DNA from: Gongronella butleri
Lineage: Eukaryota > Mucoromycota > Mucoromycetes > Mucorales > Cunninghamellaceae
Assembly (NCBI GenBank): GCA_025201375.1
Contig: JAIWZP010000018.1
Span: 248,001 to 312,000 of the forward strand
Reading direction: 5' to 3'
DNA length: 64,000 bases
Positions 21,707 through 32,605 of this stretch are shown one piece after another (the first letter of the stretch is position 1; every line of letters begins with the position of its first letter). A program made the position numbers and the translations under genes. The notes under the pieces were generated by a model. That model did not search any database. It saw only the letters and a program-made list of their open reading frames with translations, and was not told the DNA's origin.

Positions 21707-22792
21707 ATGGAATTACATCGTCCAGGCTCGAGCGACACCATTTCAGTGCCGACAGAGATCATCCTAATCATCCTCAAGATCACGGACCGCTCCACGCTAA
21801 AAGAGCTGCGTCTCTGCAGCCGTCGCATGCGGGATATTGTGAATCCTTTTGTCTTTGACAAGTTGCGCATTGGCACCACCAAGAGATCGCCGACGGCGCG
21901 TGAATTGGCCTTTTTCAAGTATTTCTGGTTCAACGTGTACGAGACGCAGCCCGCCATTATTATTGTTACGGGGTTTCGGCCAAGCTACGACTTGTGGCCC
22001 TTAGTGCGTTCCATGTCATTTGTACATTTTGATTATTACGACGTTGATTTCATCCGCCAGCTGCTCAATTCGTGCCCAAATTTGTCTCAAGTCTACATTG
22101 ATGTACGCCCTCGCGCCCCCAATACCAATTACAATTCCAGGGCAGCGCAGGCTTGCATTCGCTTTCTAATGGGCTCTCAACAGGTCGAGTCGCTCAAGAT
22201 TCAAAGCTTGTCTGCCGCACGCCGCCCTGCTCGCGGTGTGGAGTTCCTAGAACCGTGCTTCCCTCGTCATCTTTCTCTTTTGTCTTCTATTGGCTCGCAT
22301 TTCTTGCTTAATCTGCGAATCGTTTCCAAGCTCCATTTTGTGCGCTTGACCTCCCTCGCCTTGGAATGGACTGCGTGCGTCCCTGGTGTTGCTGCACCTC
22401 TTCCAAATGATCGACATGTGTCTCAACGCGAGTGCGGCCGTCCGGGTTGCTACATCTGCCCGTTCATGCCAATGATACAACAGCTCACTATCACTGTTCG
22501 CCCTCTTTTTCGAGGAAAGTCTAACTATTGGTTTCACTCTGTTTTGCCGTGCTTTGCCGTGAAATTCCCTGCTTTACGGGCTCTAAATATCCAATCCTAC
22601 AACAACCGGCCAACGACAGAACCCAGACGTCGCACGTATGAGCTGACGCAGCGGCTCTGGACGCAGCTTTCCACCGTCGAAATCCGCCACGTCGCACAAA
22701 GTGAGATTGTGGCCGTACTCAAGCGTGGCGAACTGCACCCCCCACACCCCGTCCAAGTCACCACCATCCACTGCCCGCGATCCGCGACTTGA
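21707..22792 (+). CDS. F-box protein
   Basis: Single-exon gene, 361 aa. The N-terminal segment VPTEIILIILKITDRSTLKE followed by LRLCSRRMRDIV has the pattern of an F-box that binds Skp1. The rest has scattered leucine-rich segments (FIRQLLNSCPNLSQVYIDV, FPALRALNIQSY) suggestive of degenerate LRRs, plus a Cys cluster (CGRPGCYICPF). An earlier in-frame ATG at 21617 would add 30 residues rich in Phe and Arg translated from the T-rich leader, so 21707 is preferred. Target unknown. It is not obviously a close paralogue of the F-box gene at 7995-9239. Confidence 0.75.
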   Translation: MELHRPGSSDTISVPTEIILIILKITDRSTLKELRLCSRRMRDIVNPFVFDKLRIGTTKRSPTARELAFFKYFWFNVYETQPAIIIVTGFRPSYDLWPLVRSMSFVHFDYYDVDFIRQLLNSCPNLSQVYIDVRPRAPNTNYNSRAAQACIRFLMGSQQVESLKIQSLSAARRPARGVEFLEPCFPRHLSLLSSIGSHFLLNLRIVSKLHFVRLTSLALEWTACVPGVAAPLPNDRHVSQRECGRPGCYICPFMPMIQQLTITVRPLFRGKSNYWFHSVLPCFAVKFPALRALNIQSYNNRPTTEPRRRTYELTQRLWTQLSTVEIRHVAQSEIVAVLKRGELHPPHPVQVTTIHCPRSAT

Positions 22793-23190
22793 AATATCCA
22801 AAATCACTCTCAAGAGCCAATTCTTACTATCCATCATATCATAACCTTTTAAAAACATTCAAAAATAAATCAGAGAGATAGCGATCACTCAAATTAATGC
22901 GCTCCTAGATAAAAAAAAACAAGTGTGTAGTCAATAGAGACAAGGGAGCCATGCATTGGATATGAAGTCGATCAACAAAAAAAAGTCGAGAGTAGCCATG
23001 CATTTATGAAAAGCAGGAGTCAGGGGAGGGGGCTCGGACACGGGGCGATGTCACCTGGTCCCCATTATACCAGTAAAATTGCGCGGGGGTCAATGCACGA
23101 TGAATTGATTTGTTTATTTTGAGGGAGAGTAACTCAACAAGACGAAATGTCAAAACTCAGACAGATGCGAATTCGCGCCGGAATGCAAAA
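22793..23190. other. Convergent intergenic region
   Basis: 398 bp between two 3' ends. No ORF, repeat or RNA gene recognised. Confidence 0.35.
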
Positions 23191-24138
23191 TTAGACAGCC
23201 TTGGCGTCCTTTTCACCCTTTTCATCGCTCTCGTCCTTGTCGCCTTGTTCTTTCTTGTCGTCCAAGGCCTCCTTGTTGTCTATGTCATGGCTGTCGTGCT
23301 TGCCCTTGTCGCCATCGTCCTTGGTGGCCTTGCCCTTGTCGTCATGGGCGCCAGCAATCTCCGCAGGGGGCGCATTGGGGTCAAATGCATAGGGCACCGC
23401 AGCCTTGTTCTTTTGGTAAGGGTTTTGGATGAGCAAGAAAGGCACCGATTCGTACACACAGTGGGTAGACGTGCCCTGGCAAGAGAAGAAAAGGAGAAGA
23501 AAAGGAAAAAAAGCGCGTCAGGGTTTGAGGAAGGGAATGGAAACTTGGAAAAACACGCATTACGCGTGCCACAATCTGTAGATCACTTACGACATAGTTG
23601 ACCATGATGCGGTAATGATAGAAATTGGTGATGTCTTCAACATTGAGGTGGAACGTGGCCTCGCCGCGGTTGCCATCTGTGTAAAGAGCTAGTAAAAACA
23701 AAAAATGTCAGTCACAAATGGCGTCTCAAGGATCTCCAATTCCTTTTTATTTTTTCCTTACTCATGTTCTCGCCAATGACATATTGATTGTGCTGGGTGC
23801 TGTTGAGAATGCGGATGCGGGTGATGATGTCGGGCGCATGAGGAATGCCTTGATCGACTTCCCAAGCGACCTGTTGCATGGAATTCATCTCATATGCTTG
23901 GCCAGGCGCCGTGGGGTACGTGATGCGGAAACCTAAGTGATTGAGGGGAAAAATGAGTCCGACGCGTCAAATGGAAGCGCAAAAGGGGCCAAATCGTACC
24001 AATGCAATAATCCGGATTGATACGCGGAGGATTGTAGCCGTATTGCATGAGCGCCTCGCCAGTCTCTGCTCTGGGCACAAGGGTTGGGGCCGCCTTGACA
24101 ACGACGGCAAGCAACAAGCAAGCAAGCAGGGGAAGCAT
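23191..24138 (-). CDS. Secreted Kre9/Knh1-like protein with charged tail
   Basis: Four exons: 24138-24000, 23932-23762, 23688-23591, 23475-23191, in phase, 230 aa. A typical signal peptide ([18 protein letters not shown]) is followed by a single Ig-like module: [20 protein letters not shown] then VAWEVDQG, consistent with the Kre9/Knh1 N-terminal domain of fungal Ser/Thr-rich GPI or cell-wall proteins. After the module, from about residue 170, the sequence becomes a Lys/Asp/Glu-rich hydrophilic tail ([15 protein letters not shown] and similar) with no GPI signal. Probably extracellular or wall-associated. Precise function unknown. Family assignment is by pattern and moderately sure. Confidence 0.75.
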
Positions 24139-24536
24139 TCTTGGATGGGGGATGAAGAAAAAGGGGAAGGAAAAAAAAGCGCGATTTGACGCTTTTTTTT
24201 ATAGGCAAGTCGCTGATTTTAGTCAGGACCAGTCAAAAAATACGGCGAGCACTGACTACATTTTGCTAAAGCGTCTTGTTTTTTTTTTTTTTTAATTTGA
24301 AAAAAAAAAAGTATCCCTGCATGATCCCGGTTTTTTTCTGTCTTGGCTGGCATGCATCAGGCATCAAATGGCAACAGCGGCGCTCAATGATGGAGAGGTG
24401 CGGCCCTCTAATCTTTGTCGTCGGTCCCCTTTTTGGAATTGTGTCTGGCCTAGACGTTTTGCCCCGTTTCGCCTCTTTCTTGCTCATCTTTTGTCTTTTT
24501 TTTTTCTTTGTTCGTGTGTCTAACTCTTTTTTTTTC
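24139..24536. promoter_or_regulatory. Divergent promoter region (Kre9-like / COG3)
   Basis: 398 bp between two divergently transcribed starts. It holds a T-run followed by an A-run (about 24279-24310) that can pair as a hairpin, and a T/C-rich leader immediately before the COG3 ATG. No specific operator is identified. Confidence 0.4.
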
Positions 24537-27500
24537 ATGGCTACGAGGCGCGCGTCACGAACGGTCTCTTTGGAAGAATGGGAGGAGCGCACGCAGCTCA
24601 ACGAGAAGCAGCTCCAAAGTGTGCACCAGGTCAAGGAGGCTTGCAAAGACCTGCCTTTGCCATCTTCTTGGGTAACGACCCCCCCTCTTTTTTATTTTTA
24701 TCACTCTTGACACCCTCTTTTAGTATTTTGACAAGTCTTTTGGGTCGCCGGCGGCTCTTTCTGGCGGTCGTACGCCCGACGCGTCGTCTTTGCAACATAT
24801 GACGCCTGTGAACGCGGGTTTGCTGTCGAGTCACCTGCGCGCGATCAAGCGCAGCCGGTCCGCGACGAACCTGTTCACTGAGACACAAGCGACAGCCATT
24901 GAGCGGCAATTGTCTATGGACATTGGTGCCGATAAGCCCATTGAGACGCTGCAGCAATTTTATGATTGGTTCGCCATCAAGGAAAAGGAAATGGAGCAGG
25001 GCCAAGAAGATATCTACAGGTACAAAACTTGCTCCAATTATTTTTGGAATCCGGGGGAGTGGCACGGCCGTGTTTTGACGCGTCTTTTTTTTTTTTTATT
25101 ATTTTTTTTTCTTTAGAAACTACTTGTCCAATGTCAAATTTTACCAGTCTGCGTGTGTGGACTTGCTCCAGGATCTCGAGTCCACCAGCGGGCTGTTCCA
25201 AGACTTGATTCAAGACTATGGTTTTGTCGAGAATCAGACAAAATCGCTGCAATCGATCTGTGAGCAGCTGCTGCGTGAACAGGTATTGTCGAGAGATCAA
25301 CAAAGCAGCATGGGCTCATTCCTTCGCCCCTTTTTTTCTCCCCATCTTAGGATCACCTCACACACCTTGCCGACGCCTTAACAGAACGACTCGCATACTT
25401 TAATCAACTTGAACCCATTGCCAAGGCGCTCAATGCACCCGGTGACGACATTTGCCTGCAGCCAGACTTTATTCCCATGCTCGAGAAACTGGACGAGTGC
25501 ATTGACTACATGACGGACCACGTAAAAACACACGCACGAGCGAAAAAAAAACGCATTGACGCGTTTTTATTTTTTTTTTAAAAAAAAAATTAGCTCAATT
25601 ACCGCGACGCCGAGCTTTATTTGATGCGCTTCCGTCAATGCCTGACGCGTGGCATGACGCTAATCAAGATGTATGCGATCACGACCATCAAAAACTTGGG
25701 CTACGAGACGTACAAGCAGATCATGGGGCCGGTAAGCCGATCAGGCAACGCCAATTGGAAATGCAATGAGATCTCACCTTGCCCCTCCCCCCCAAACTTT
25801 TTTAATTATGGCGTTGACAGGCTGCTGACCAGTCCATGACACTCAGCAAGCAGACCACACTTTTTCAAGTCAAATTCCGCGCAATTGCAAGCAGCATCAA
25901 ATCACTGACCGACCAGGTCGAGAAGCGCGGCCGCGGACACAAAGAGTAAGTGGCACATGTGCCCAATGGAGGCACGAAAAGCAAAAAGTGAGGTTGTTTA
26001 TTCACGATTTTCCGTATTTTCCCTTAGATACCACGATTTGTACAAGGAGATAATCCACGTTTACATCCAGACGCGGCAGCAGGTGCTCAGTCCCATCATC
26101 ACGCGTCGCATCTTGGAATTGGGTGCCACTGGCAGCGATCTGCTCACTTTTGTAAGCCAAATTGTTGCTAAAAGGGCCATTCTGACCACGCTTTGCGGAT
26201 TTTCTAGGCGCGACAAGGCTCTGCATACATCATGGGCTTGTGCACCGATGAGTACAACCTGTTTTACAGCTTTTTCCAGGCCGGTGCCACGGAATTAGAG
26301 TAAGGCATGCGCGCTTGTTTGAGGGCAATTTATTTATGTTTTCTTTTTTTTTCTTTTTTTACCAATTTTTACCTATTTTTAGTGGCTACCTAGAGCTTTT
26401 GACGAGCTTTTTGCATGACTACATCCGTCCGCGGATCATCCATGAGACCAGCATCCCTGTGTTGTCCGAGCTGTGCACAATTTTCCAAATGTACGCGCAA
26501 CAGGAGTTCCAGATCGCGCTTGGCGGCGGCGCCGACACCACAGCCGAGCGCAAGGAGCCTGGATTTGGCCATTTGATCGAGACCGTCCTAGAGGATGCGC
26601 AGACGCGCCTTGTGTTCCGCGCTGAGCGGTATATACAAAGTGACATTCAAGGTTACAATGGCCAGAAATCCGAATTTACCATGGAAAGCGCGTCACCACA
26701 AGGTAAAATGACATGTCGGACATCAAATTTGGGAGCGCGTGCTCAATGATTTTTTTTTTTTTTGGTGGCAATTAGACACTGCCCATCAAGGCTCCACAGC
26801 GACTGAAGATGGGATGGCCACGTCCATGCCTACAGGTACGACGACTGCCACCATGAGCGGGCCTGCGACGCTTGCCATTGACGATGACGAGGCTGCAGAG
26901 GACAGAGCGGCGGCGCAGCAGGCGGCGGGGCTGCAAGATACCACGGCGACGAGCGCCGCCACGACCAGCACGAGCCCGACACGCGCAGAAAATAGCGTGT
27001 CCACGTCACCACCCGCGCTTTCAGACAGCTCGTCGCCAATGCTGTCCAATCCAAATTGGTACCCGACGCTCCAAAGGACTCTCTGGCTCTTGACCAAGTT
27101 GTATCGATGCGTTCAAGTAAGCCTGTGGTGGATAAAAATTTGCAAAAAAACGCGACGATTTACGCGATTTTCCCCCTTTTTTAGCCTGCCGTCTTTGACG
27201 ACCTTGCTCAAGAAGCCATCACCGTGTGCATCACGTCTCTCCGCACCGTCAGCGACTCTTTGAGAACCAACAAGGTAAGCACGGCGCGCGTCCCAATGGG
27301 CAAATGCATGCAAAGGCTCACTTTTTTTTTTTTTTTTTTTTTTTTTTTGCGCGCAGTCACGATTGGATGGGCAATTGTTTTTGATGAAACAGCTGCTGAT
27401 TCTGAAGGAGCAACTAACACTGTTTGAAGTGACACTGGTTCGCGACGAAAAAACATTGGATTTCTCATCAATGACCGGTAAAACGCAGCTATACAAGGGC

Positions 27501-27589
27501 GATGAGTTTGCAGACACTCATTTCTCTCTCTCTCTCTTTTTGCAGACTCCATCCCCTATTTGCCCACCACTTTCTTTGCTAAAAAGTAG
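24537..27589 (+). CDS. Conserved oligomeric Golgi complex subunit 3
   Basis: COG3 (yeast Cog3/Sec34), lobe A subunit of the tether for intra-Golgi retrograde vesicles. Thirteen exons: 24537-24671, 24724-25019, 25117-25282, 25351-25521, 25594-25731, 25821-25945, 26028-26151, 26208-26299, 26383-26702, 26776-27116, 27185-27274, 27357-27477, 27546-27589. Every junction keeps phase, 720 aa. Family landmarks are IETLQQFYDWFAIKEKEMEQ, LTERLAYFNQLEPIAKALN, YRDAELYLMRFRQCLTRGMT, LCTDEYNLFYSFF and DGQLFLMKQLLILKEQL. A ~100-residue Ala/Ser/Thr-rich acidic insertion, encoded by exon 10, precedes the last helices and is absent from most homologues as far as I know. Most introns are 50-100 nt. Confidence 0.93.
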
Positions 27590-27632
27590 ACATTTGTACA
27601 TAATTTGAACCAGAAGCGTGGCCATGCGCATG

Positions 27633-27638
27633 AATAAA
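27633..27638 (+). terminator. Candidate polyadenylation signal of COG3
   Basis: AATAAA 44 bp after the COG3 stop codon, in sense orientation. Confidence 0.45.
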
Positions 27639-27683
27639 AGACAAATACAGCTGCAATGACCAATCCATGGCCGCTTTTTTTTT

Positions 27684-28073
27684 TTATTCCTTTTCCTTTT
27701 TCATGGCTTCAAGATCGAGATGGACGGCCTCGAGGCTGTTTCCGTCCAAATCAAAAATGTACGCTGCATAGTAACCGGGACAATAGTCGCGGAGGCCGGG
27801 TTTGCCATTGTCCTTAGCGCCGAGGGCTAATGCTTTGGCGTGGAACGCATCGACGTGGGCCTGCGACGGTGCATTGAAACCAACGTGTGCGTGTGACAAC
27901 TTGCCGTCCTTGCACGGTGTGATGCCAAACTCGTAATTGGCCCACGCGATGTACTCGCCCGGCATTTCCTTGTTCACCTCCATGTCCAGCGTCTTCATGA
28001 GCTCCATGTAGAATGACCTGCTCTTTTCATAATCGCTGCAATTCAGTCCAACGTGGCGGATAGACGATGACAT
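27684..28073 (-). CDS. VOC-superfamily (glyoxalase/bleomycin-resistance fold) protein 1
   Basis: Intronless, 129 aa, one VOC module. Two beta-alpha-beta-beta-beta halves are visible: IRHVGLNCSDYEKSRSFYMEL in the first, KLSHAHVGFNAPSQAHVDAF in the second, ending GYYAAYIFDLDGNSLEAVHLD. His in the first strand, His in SHAHVGF and Glu in NSLEAVHL are at positions used for metal binding in this fold. Fungal relatives are annotated as glyoxalase family, generally of unknown substrate. It is the first of three tandem same-strand paralogues. The C-terminal KKEKE tail is specific to this copy. Confidence 0.9.
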   Translation of the reverse strand: MSSSIRHVGLNCSDYEKSRSFYMELMKTLDMEVNKEMPGEYIAWANYEFGITPCKDGKLSHAHVGFNAPSQAHVDAFHAKALALGAKDNGKPGLRDYCPGYYAAYIFDLDGNSLEAVHLDLEAMKKEKE

Positions 28074-28321
28074 GTTGAAATAAGTGAAAAGAAGAAAACT
28101 ATTGGGGGGTCAGAATGCTTTTTTTATCGTTTTTCACCGCCCGACGTGACACAGACACGTATGGGGTTTGCTGCGGTCTCGTCGAGAAACGGTCGCGACG
28201 CGGTTGTCGCGCAAAATTGCACTAAAACTCGGCGCGCTGCGCCTCTTTTTCCCGATTCAACATGTCATTTCTTGTTTCCCACGGCTTTTGCACAGCTCTT
28301 TTATTTTATTTTTAGTGCTAG

Positions 28322-28702
28322 TCACGCGGTGGACTCGTCAAAGTTCACGACTTCAATGTTGTTGCCGTCCAGGTCGAAAACAAAGGCGGCATAGTAGCCG
28401 TCAAAATAATCGCGATAGCCAGGCTTGCCATTATCAGTCGCACCGAGCGCCAGTGCCTTGTCATAGAACGCGTGCACCTGCTCCTGCGTCGCTGCACGGA
28501 AACCAATGTGTGTATTGGACACACGTCCATCATCCTTGGCGGCCATGATGCCAAAATTGAAGGCACCCCATGCACAATGCACATTTGGGATCTCAATGCT
28601 CTTTTCGGCACCAATGATGTCCATCAATTCGCTGTAAAAGTGCTTGCTCTTTTCAAAGTTACGCACGGCAATGTCGTAATGATTTATAATGTGAGATGAC
28701 AT
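28322..28702 (-). CDS. VOC-superfamily protein 2
   Basis: Intronless, 126 aa, about half identical to its two neighbours by eye. Key blocks: IINHYDIAVRNFEKSKHFYS, VSNTHIGFRAATQEQVHAFY, YYAAFVFDLDGNNIEVVNFD. The same His/His/Glu positions are kept. An in-frame TTG lies six codons upstream, but the first ATG is 28702. A 248-bp gap separates it from VOC 1, enough for its own promoter. Confidence 0.9.
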   Translation of the reverse strand: MSSHIINHYDIAVRNFEKSKHFYSELMDIIGAEKSIEIPNVHCAWGAFNFGIMAAKDDGRVSNTHIGFRAATQEQVHAFYDKALALGATDNGKPGYRDYFDGYYAAFVFDLDGNNIEVVNFDESTA

Positions 28703-28886
28703 GATGCAAAAAGGAGACAAAGCACAAAGAACAAGCTGAAAACAAAAGATTTCCGCCTTTAAAAGTTTTCAGAGCTGCGGCAGGAATTCCAAGAAACAAA
28801 AGCGTGTTAGACTTTTCACTGTGGGAACCCCACTGGCCATGGAAAAACAAAGTACGATAAAAAAACACCAATTCCCTTGTATTTTA

Positions 28887-29294
28887 TTATTTTTCCGACG
28901 CGGCGTCAGGGCAAGACTTTTCAAACATGACAATTTCAATGTTGTTGCCCTCGAGGTCGTGGACAAAGGCAGCATAGTAGCCCTCGGTGATCTCGGGTCG
29001 CAGGCCAGGCTTGCCATTGCATGTCGCGCCAAGCGCGAGCGCCTTTTCGTGGAAAGCGGCGATTTGCTCGCGACTCTTGCCATTGAACGCGATGTGGGTG
29101 TTGGAAGGCTTGCCAGTCTTGGACGGCTGGATGCCAAAGCTGAAGCAGCCCCACGAGCAATACACGCCAGGAATGTGCATGCTTTCCTCGGCATCAATCA
29201 CCTTGAGCAGCTCGCCATAAAACGCGCGCGCCTTGTCAAAATCTTGCACGTTCACACCAACGTGGCTAACAATGGAAGGGGGAGGATTGGACAT
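28887..29294 (-). CDS. VOC-superfamily protein 3
   Basis: Intronless, 135 aa. Key blocks: SIVSHVGVNVQDFDKARAFY, SNTHIAFNGKSREQIAAFHE, GYYAAFVHDLEGNNIEIVMF. The same candidate metal ligands are present. The upstream open frame would add 60 residues from the leader and is not used here. With VOC 1 and 2 it forms a tandem array, all minus strand, next to an EamA-type transporter on the same strand. Confidence 0.9.
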   Translation of the reverse strand: MSNPPPSIVSHVGVNVQDFDKARAFYGELLKVIDAEESMHIPGVYCSWGCFSFGIQPSKTGKPSNTHIAFNGKSREQIAAFHEKALALGATCNGKPGLRPEITEGYYAAFVHDLEGNNIEIVMFEKSCPDAASEK

Positions 29295-29761
29295 GGTACA
29301 AATTGAGAGAGAAAAGAAAATGACTTGAAACGAATAAAAAAACGCAAATTGCATCGATTTGGAGCCAAATTTATAGCCAAACAGCGTCCACCCGCTGCGG
29401 ACGCGGGATTGGTGCCCAGCAGCTGCGTGCGTGGCCGCGTGTGGCGGAGCAAAATGGGAAACTCCAATTCGCACCCACTACAACCCTGCGTGTCATGCCT
29501 CCTTTTTGCTCTCCCTTTCCCCGACGAGGAACCCATGTCTTTTCCAAGGATGTGCTAAATGGGGTTCCAGGCCCCCTCATGCAAGCCAGTGAGTTCCCAC
29601 AGCAGCACAGCCTCCTTTTTTGTTGTTGTTTTCTTTGTTTGTGGGTACAAATGGGGTCGATCATCGTGCGCGGTCTTTTTCAATCCACGCGTCTCTTTCA
29701 ATTATGTAAATAACAACAAAAAAGAAGGATTATTTATACTACAAAAATTCGGGGGGGGGAT
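29295..29761. other. Intergenic between VOC 3 and transporter
   Basis: 467 bp holding the VOC 3 promoter and the transporter 3' end. No further ORF or RNA recognised. A run of nine G at 29751-29759 marks the transporter end. Confidence 0.35.
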
Positions 29762-31167
29762 CTAGGCGATGACGAGCGAGGTATCTGAGGAAACATCGTC
29801 ATTTTCCTCTTGCTGCTGTTCTTCCTTTGTGATTTGCCGGTTCAAGATGTAAAAGCCGACGAGAATGAACGTGCTGCCGAGGATGGTCTTCCATGTGATC
29901 ATGACACCCGTCACCAAGGTGTCAATGACGGCAACGGCTGGGATCGTCAGCATGACGCCCACGGCGGCAAACACAGGGCTGACAAGCGCGATCACGCACA
30001 TCACACTGGCATTGTACACGACGCTCATCGACCCAATGGCAAGAATCAGCGAAAAAGTGCGCAAGTCCGGCAATTCAAAGGGCTCGAGCCCTGTCGCGTG
30101 CAAAATCGGGATCGGGATCCACAACACCAGCAGTGTCATCAACCCAATGCCGGCCGTCGTCACGTTGGCAAAGAGCACGGACGCGTCAGGGGGCGTCGCG
30201 TATTTTTTGTAATGGACCTGGTACATTCAAACGAGTCAATTGACGCGACGAAAAACAAAAAAAAAAAAGGAAAACGCGTCTTTTTTTGGCTTTCTTACCT
30301 CGTAATAGCCATAGGACACGGCGCTGGCGACAGAAACTAGGATGCCCATAAAAGATGACAGACTGCTAGTCAGATCACGCGTTTCGGCGCCCATATTGGC
30401 GCCTGTGTCTTGTTCAAATGACATGATGACGACTCCGAGGATTGCGAGCGCGACAGCAACCATTTTTGACGCGAGGACGCGATCGCCGAGCATCCAAATG
30501 GAGAAGAGGTATGCCCAGAAGCAGCCTGAATTGAACACCACGGTGAGTGTGGCCATGCTGACCAGATTCACGCTGACGTACCATAGGTAGGCGGGGATCG
30601 TGAAGAGCACGCTCAGCACCAGCAGCGTGAAAATGCCAAAACGCGCCGTCGACGCGGGCAATGGCGCCGACGACGCGGCCAGCAGCTCGTCGTTGCCGGC
30701 CACATTGGCCTCCAAAGCCAACAGTGAGTGCTTCACATGCTTTATACAATATGCCCACGTGTCCTGCACCTGCCGATGCCAGCTGGGCTTCTCCTGCTGC
30801 TGCCGCACAAGCCAGCGTGTCCGTAACAGCTCAAGAACAAATTGCAGCGGCGCCATCACAATGTAAAAACAATGCCCAATGTACCTGATAGGAAAAAAAA
30901 AAAAAAAAACGACGAATTGAGCCCCCACACAGCCCCGTAGCCTTCCAATTCCTTCCCATAAAAAAAAAAAAAAGCTTACAAAATAAAATAGGGTTTGTGG
31001 TAGCTGGACGTCTTTTGTACATATTGAGCGAGCTCGGTCTGCAGCACAAAGCTTATGATACATATTGTGAGCATGACGCTAGCAATAAACGACTTGGAAT
31101 AGGTGCGCACTTGGACTGTACCCTGCTCATTCAAAGGGAGTGCGTGATAAGTTGCTGCACTCGACAT
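29762..31167 (-). CDS. EamA/SLC35F-type drug/metabolite transporter
   Basis: Multi-spanning membrane protein, three exons 31167-30980, 30884-30299, 30217-29762, in phase, 409 aa. About ten hydrophobic helices are visible. The first is SFIASVMLTICIISFVLQTE, then a soluble loop (about residues 90-130), then FGIFTLLVLSVLFTIPAYLW, ATLTVVFNSGCFWAYLFSIW, VAVALAILGVVIMSFEQDTG, and a C-terminal half ending TILGSTFILVGFYILN before a Glu/Gln-rich cytosolic tail. The stretch around FNSGCFWAYLFSIWMLGDRV matches the EamA/SLC35F5-like vacuolar or Golgi transporters (yeast YML018C/Thi74 group). Substrate is unknown. Confidence 0.85.
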
Positions 31168-31843
31168 AGCGGCCGGGGAAAAAGGGGGGTATACGCGAAT
31201 AAACGAGGAAAAAGAGGAAAAAGAGGCAAAATAGTGCAAAAAAAAAGGCCAGGTCAACTAGCCGAATAATAGAAAAAAAGCGGGGAAGAAAGACGAAAGA
31301 AAGAGCAGAAAAAAAAAGTTTAAAGAATATTGATTTCAGATGTTTTAAAATGATGTCATTGCGGCGCCGCCGTAATAGAATAAAAGATGTCCAAGCCAAA
31401 CGATCCATTGATGCCTGTGCTACCAGCCGTTGCCCCCAGATCACAATTGCAACCAATTCATACCTTTCCCCTGGGTGCCAAGGGAAGGCAACAGAAAGGT
31501 CACGCGGTTAAATCATTCAAAAATCTGATCATTTGAGAAGAGATGACAGAAAATCACGCCCCAAAGAGCACAGGCTGCTCGGGTCAGCTTGCTGCATCAC
31601 GTGAACGCAGCCGGCGCACACACGAAAAGGACGCATTGCGGCAGCGCAGGGCACGCGTGACGCGAAAAAAAAAAGCCATTTTTGCAGGTCGCTTCCTTTT
31701 AATCCTGATACACGACGTTTTGTAGCACGCAAGGCGCCACCGTGAAACAAAAAAAGACGAATAGCGATAAATGCACGCCCATTGAGCAACAGGAATCAAA
31801 GATGGACATGGTTTAAATAATCCAAAGGGATGAAAGAAGATGA
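31168..31843. other. Intergenic without recognised genes
   Basis: Upstream region of the transporter plus the 3' flank of Rps22. An A/G-rich (minus-strand T/C-rich) leader adjoins the transporter start at about 31180-31330. Nothing else supportable. Confidence 0.35.
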
Positions 31844-31849
31844 TTTATT
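31844..31849 (-). terminator. Candidate polyadenylation signal of Rps22
   Basis: AATAAA on the minus strand, 26 bp beyond the Rps22 stop codon. Confidence 0.5.
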
Positions 31850-31875
31850 GGAGTGTAAAGGGAGATGCCAAAAAT

Positions 31876-32605
31876 CTAGTAGAAGAAGCCGAGGATCTTG
31901 CCACCCAAGTGCTTGCGACGGCACTCCTCGTGGTCCATGATACCAGCGGAGGTGGTCAAGACCATGTAGCCGAACTGGCGCGAGGGCAACAAGTTGGCGG
32001 ACCACTTCTCAAGGTCAGCGACCTTGATGTTGAAGCGGGGGGAGATGACACCGCACTTGTTCAAGCGACCGTTCAATTGGATGACGATCTTGCCGGAGCG
32101 GTGGTCATCGATTTCTTCGAATTCACCAATGTAGCCTGGAAAAAAAAAAGAAACAGAAAATGAATATGTGTGCCCATGACAGACGACACCCGTGAAGGCG
32201 TCGCCAACCCCAATTCCCTCTGCCAACAATCATTGAGAAAGCGAGAACAAGCGAGATCACGACCATGGACGAATTGACTCTTCCGACGGATTAAAAGCGA
32301 TGGGATGTGGATACAAAAAAGCAACCCACCACCAGTTATACGCGGTATTTGGGGGGAGGGGGAGGGGGAGGGGGGAATGTCCATGGTGCAAATGATCTCG
32401 GCTCGACTCTACTTGTCCACACTCCTGGCAAAGCGCCCTTTTTAGCCAAAAAGGGGGCTTCAATGGCTATCTTACCGTGCTTTTGCATGACAGACAAGAA
32501 CTTGACAATGACCTTGGAGGAGGGACGGACGAGAACTTGGCGCTTGCCGCGGCGCTCAGCGTTGTTGATGTTGTTCAAGCAGTCGTTCAAGACGGAGACA
32601 CGCAT
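31876..32605 (-). CDS. 40S ribosomal protein uS8 (Rps22/RPS15A)
   Basis: Small-subunit protein that binds the central domain of 18S rRNA. Two coding exons, 32605-32476 and 32135-31876, exactly 130 aa as in other eukaryotes. N-terminus [20 protein letters not shown] and C-terminus GKILGFFY are diagnostic. The coding intron (32136-32475, 340 nt) is several times longer than others in the window. A 3' splice site (TTTTCTTTTAG) abuts the ATG with one base between, so a 5'-UTR intron is also likely. A good donor (CAG/GTACGT) lies at 32920, giving a ~314-nt UTR intron. Two long introns in an Rps22 gene recall S. cerevisiae RPS22B. Confidence 0.97.
32182..32205 (-). ncRNA. Hairpin in Rps22 intron, possible intronic snoRNA part
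   Basis: On the minus strand GGCGACGCC pairs with a following UGUCGUC-containing arm around a 5-6 nt loop. The stem is nine pairs including two G.U, lying inside the unusually long Rps22 coding intron. An ACA trinucleotide occurs about 11 nt after the stem. S. cerevisiae RPS22B hosts the H/ACA snoRNA snR44 in an intron, which makes a hosted snoRNA plausible here, but I cannot delimit one. Confidence 0.25.
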
